A stretch of 64,000 nucleotides of DNA. Source: Cyanoderma ruficeps (lineage: Eukaryota > Chordata > Aves > Passeriformes > Timaliidae). Under the pieces are notes generated by a model, which saw only the letters and a list, made by a program, of their open reading frames with translations, was not told the DNA's origin and ran no database searches. Location: NCBI GenBank assembly GCA_008694505.1, contig VZDJ01007747.1, forward strand, positions 38,669,615 to 38,733,614, written 5' to 3'. Shown here piece by piece: positions 61,377-64,000 of the stretch (the first letter of the stretch is position 1; each line of letters opens with the position of its first letter). Position numbers and translations under genes: made by a program.

Positions 61377-64000
61377 CTTTTTGGTGTTAAATATGTTAAA
61401 TATATATCTATATATGTTAAATGTTGGACACAACAAGGATTTCTACATATTGGAAGGAGGGATTACAAAGTATTTTGGAGTTTGAGAGAATAGATTAATT
61501 TCAGACTGTCCTTTTGTTACTATTAGTGTATAATTTAACCATAAACTACTAATTGAATGGCTGGTGTTTAAGGTGGTGGGAAGAAAATAAATTGTTAGCC
61601 ATTAGGGTCGCTTGTTCAGTCATTGTAACTTTATAATTAGCCAGAGAGAATGAGAAGCTTAAATAGTTCATTCGTAACTCCAAGTTCCTTTTGGAGTAAA
61701 GATGCACTGGTTGTCTTCTGCTTCCATCTTAGGCTTTTGAAAGGATTTGTGTTAACTCATTTCTGCACACTCTTCTTGGCAAAAAATAATGCAGACTTTA
61801 AGACAGTAATGAAAAAAACGATTCATTTTTGAAAGTATTACATGTATTAGCAAGCTAGTGTTGCTTTGAAGAAGTTTGAAATGACTGATATGAAAAAGCT
61901 TGTGATAAGGATGAATTTACTGTTGGAGAGCAGGCTTCAGATAGCAGGCTTTGTTACTGCATGCTTTTCCATTGCTGGTACTCACAAAAACTTACCGTTT
62001 TAAAGGCTTTGGGAAATCTGTAATTGTGTGAAATTAATTATGCAGAAAATGTGCTCTTGGTTAAGAAAGCTTACCTTTTTGCTTACACCACCTACTCTCT
62101 CCTGCTGGACTTCCATTTTTTTAGAGTAGTGCCATTTTTTCAACACTTCTGAAGGTAGTGTTGAGATGAACAGCAGCAGCATTACCCCAAGTACATAGTT
62201 CTTCACACTGTGAAGAAATAAAGCTAGATACTTCTTACACGTTTCTACTGTTCCATGTTCCATTTTTCTGAGAAAAGCCCAGAATTTAATTCAGAAAATG
62301 TAATGCTCTTGATACTAGTGTATGATGTACACAATATGCATTCTTAGGTTTGCCCTGAGAATACATTTTCAGTTCTCTAGAAGTCTCAAGGTTTCTGTGC
62401 GTGAAACTTACTCAAATGCCAAGCAACAGATATTTGTATTCTTTGATTTCTCAATTGCCTGTAGTGTCTGTAACTGCTCTTAGAGTTGTTGCCCTTCCAC
62501 ATACACAGTGCTCATAATCAAACAGTGTAATAATTTATGTAGAGGTGTTAAATGATGATCATCTTGAGGCTTCAAAGCTTGTTTAATTGATTTGTGCAAC
62601 TGAGGCACTGAGGTAAACTGCCTTTGTGATCCAAGTTCTGGTAATTTTTGCTTTAGAATTGTTCTGATACTGTGAAAAAGTCTTTTTTGGTGTATTTTTT
62701 GTTTGCTTTCTTTCTGCTTTTTTCTGTTTGTCTGCTGCAGAAAAATAATCAGAGACGAATTCTAGTGGGCTTTCAGAGTCATGTTTACTTTTGACTTATG
62801 TAATAACTGGTATGAAAAACTACTTTTCATTTTCATACATTCATACAAACCTCTGGCCTAAGTGCCAGCCTTGTTTATTATTTGTACAGTTTTCCTCCAT
62901 AGGGATTTTGCAAATTTGACTGTAAAATATTTTAACCCTGTAGCTGGAATGTGATGAGTTTTCTCAGTAGAACTAATTAATATATTTGTAGTTATCTGGC
63001 TTATTCAGCAATGCAAATATCATGTTTTATAATTGTGAAAAGAAAATTATGACAGGATTCCTCAACCACGAAAGCAGCATTATCGTGATGTAAATTTTTA
63101 GAACTTTCAATCACTCATTTAAAATACACAGACTGTAGAAATTATTTGAAGCTTGAGCACTCTTAGAATGAGATCTCCAAAGGTTTGAGCTCCTTGGTTT
63201 TGAGTTGAACTGTTATTGGATATAAGTCTTTATTTGTGGTATAATTTCACTCTGGCCTTTCTTTGTCTTTTGTCTAGAGCTGCACAACTTCAGCTTAACT
63301 CAATTAATTCTGTACTCAGTGAAATCAGAATTTTTATTGATTTTACCAGCGCTGTGTGTTACCAGTGAGCTTTTTATCTGGATTAATGGAAAGGCATAGA
63401 GTGATTTCAGAAGGAAATATTTCTGTAAATTTGAGTAGTTTTGATCAGAGTTCTATGATAGCTTTAGCAGCTGTGAGTTGTATGTGAGTTGCCCAGTCTT
63501 TGATTCAAGCCAGCCCTTGGGCACTTGGTTGAAATGTTGACATTTCAGTTTCAGTAAATATTTTAACTTTATTGCTTGGATATGTGGTTGAGCATGGGCA
63601 AACAAGAGGAATGAACTTTGATTTTATATAAAAAAATAACCGTTCAAATGTGTATTTCTGTGTTGTCACACGTAGTTCCTTAGGCATTATTCCATGGTCC
63701 ATTGGCAGCATTAGTTTAAAAGTTTTCCATTCCAAATTTACACTGTTGTTCCTATTCCCACATGTAAGCATGGCACCCCTCAAAGCACAGCTTTGGGAGA
63801 CCTTTGTAGCTTTAGATCCTTATCCAAGGCCAGTTTAAATAAGCTGTGGTCAGCTTTACACTTGGAAATACTTGCTCAGCTGTACTGATGTATGTATTTG
63901 TAGAGTCTGTCTGTGAACTTGAGCAGTGAAATAATATGAATTTCTGTGGATCTGTGCACTAAAACCCTTCACAGGTGCCACCAGTATAAGAGCACTAAGG
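61377..64000. other. Intron to the end of the window
   Basis: Starts with an AT-rich patch of repeated ATGTTAAAT and TATATAT (61384-61423) directly at the 5' end of the CR1. Otherwise no feature was seen, and no ZFYVE28 exon 3 was found. Confidence 0.6.

Larger units (their letters stand above)
53779..64000 (+). other. ZFYVE28: ZFYVE28 intron 2 (5' part), inferred
   Basis: This begins with the donor GTAATC directly after the exon. The next piece of the protein should start with residues D-N-V-L-N, and I saw no splice-bounded frame encoding this on the + strand to the end of the window. The interval is inferred to be intron, interrupted only by two antisense CR1 copies. Confidence 0.7.

Noticed and set aside
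60892..61485. 197-codon open frame on the + strand
   Set aside because: It lies opposite a CR1 element whose minus-strand frames encode recognisable endonuclease and C-terminal residues; the + frame is the shadow of that repeat.

Overview
The window looks like a single intronic stretch of a bird nuclear chromosome. The evidence is (i) eight 5'-truncated CR1 LINE copies, several of which end in the bird/reptile CR1 tail (GAATCACAGAAT or ATTCTGT-type ends) and carry readable pieces of the CR1 ORF2 protein; (ii) AT-rich, CpG-poor sequence with no recognisable SINEs; and (iii) one short, very well conserved vertebrate exon. CR1 also occurs in turtles and crocodilians, so 'bird' is a strong inference rather than a proof.

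The only protein-coding exon I can defend is at 53638-53778 on the + strand. It encodes 47 residues of the N-terminus of ZFYVE28 (lateral signaling target protein 2 homolog, LST2), in phase 0 at both ends and flanked by AG and GT. Everything before it (1-53637) reads as the downstream part of intron 1, and everything after it (53779-64000) as the start of intron 2. I did not find exon 1 (start codon and a short basic N-terminus) or exon 3, so intron 1 would exceed 53 kb and intron 2 would exceed 10 kb on the genomic sequence seen here.

Layout. 0-6 kb: intron with two antisense CR1 copies (2494-3072, 5611-6030). 6-30.7 kb: almost 25 kb with no recognisable transposon, with short tandem duplications near 24.2 kb and a splice-bounded cryptic exon candidate at 18158. 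30.7-32.1 kb: two sense CR1 copies, the second directly next to an imperfect palindrome. 32.1-41.6 kb: a perfect 15-bp-stem hairpin, an antisense CR1 with reverse-transcriptase motifs, a pair of about 260-bp direct repeats 2.5 kb apart, and another antisense CR1. 41.6-58.5 kb: a second repeat-poor interval containing the exon. 58.5-64 kb: two internally deleted antisense CR1 copies, one of which joins endonuclease and C-terminal parts in a single open frame.

I found no RNA genes, CRISPR arrays, bacterial-type operons or novel multi-gene system. The long open frames that are not CR1 or ZFYVE28 show no recognisable domain and are most likely chance. The most checkable leads are the palindrome beside the CR1 at 31.4 kb, the duplicated 260-bp segment, the cryptic exon at 18.16 kb and the fused CR1 at 61 kb.
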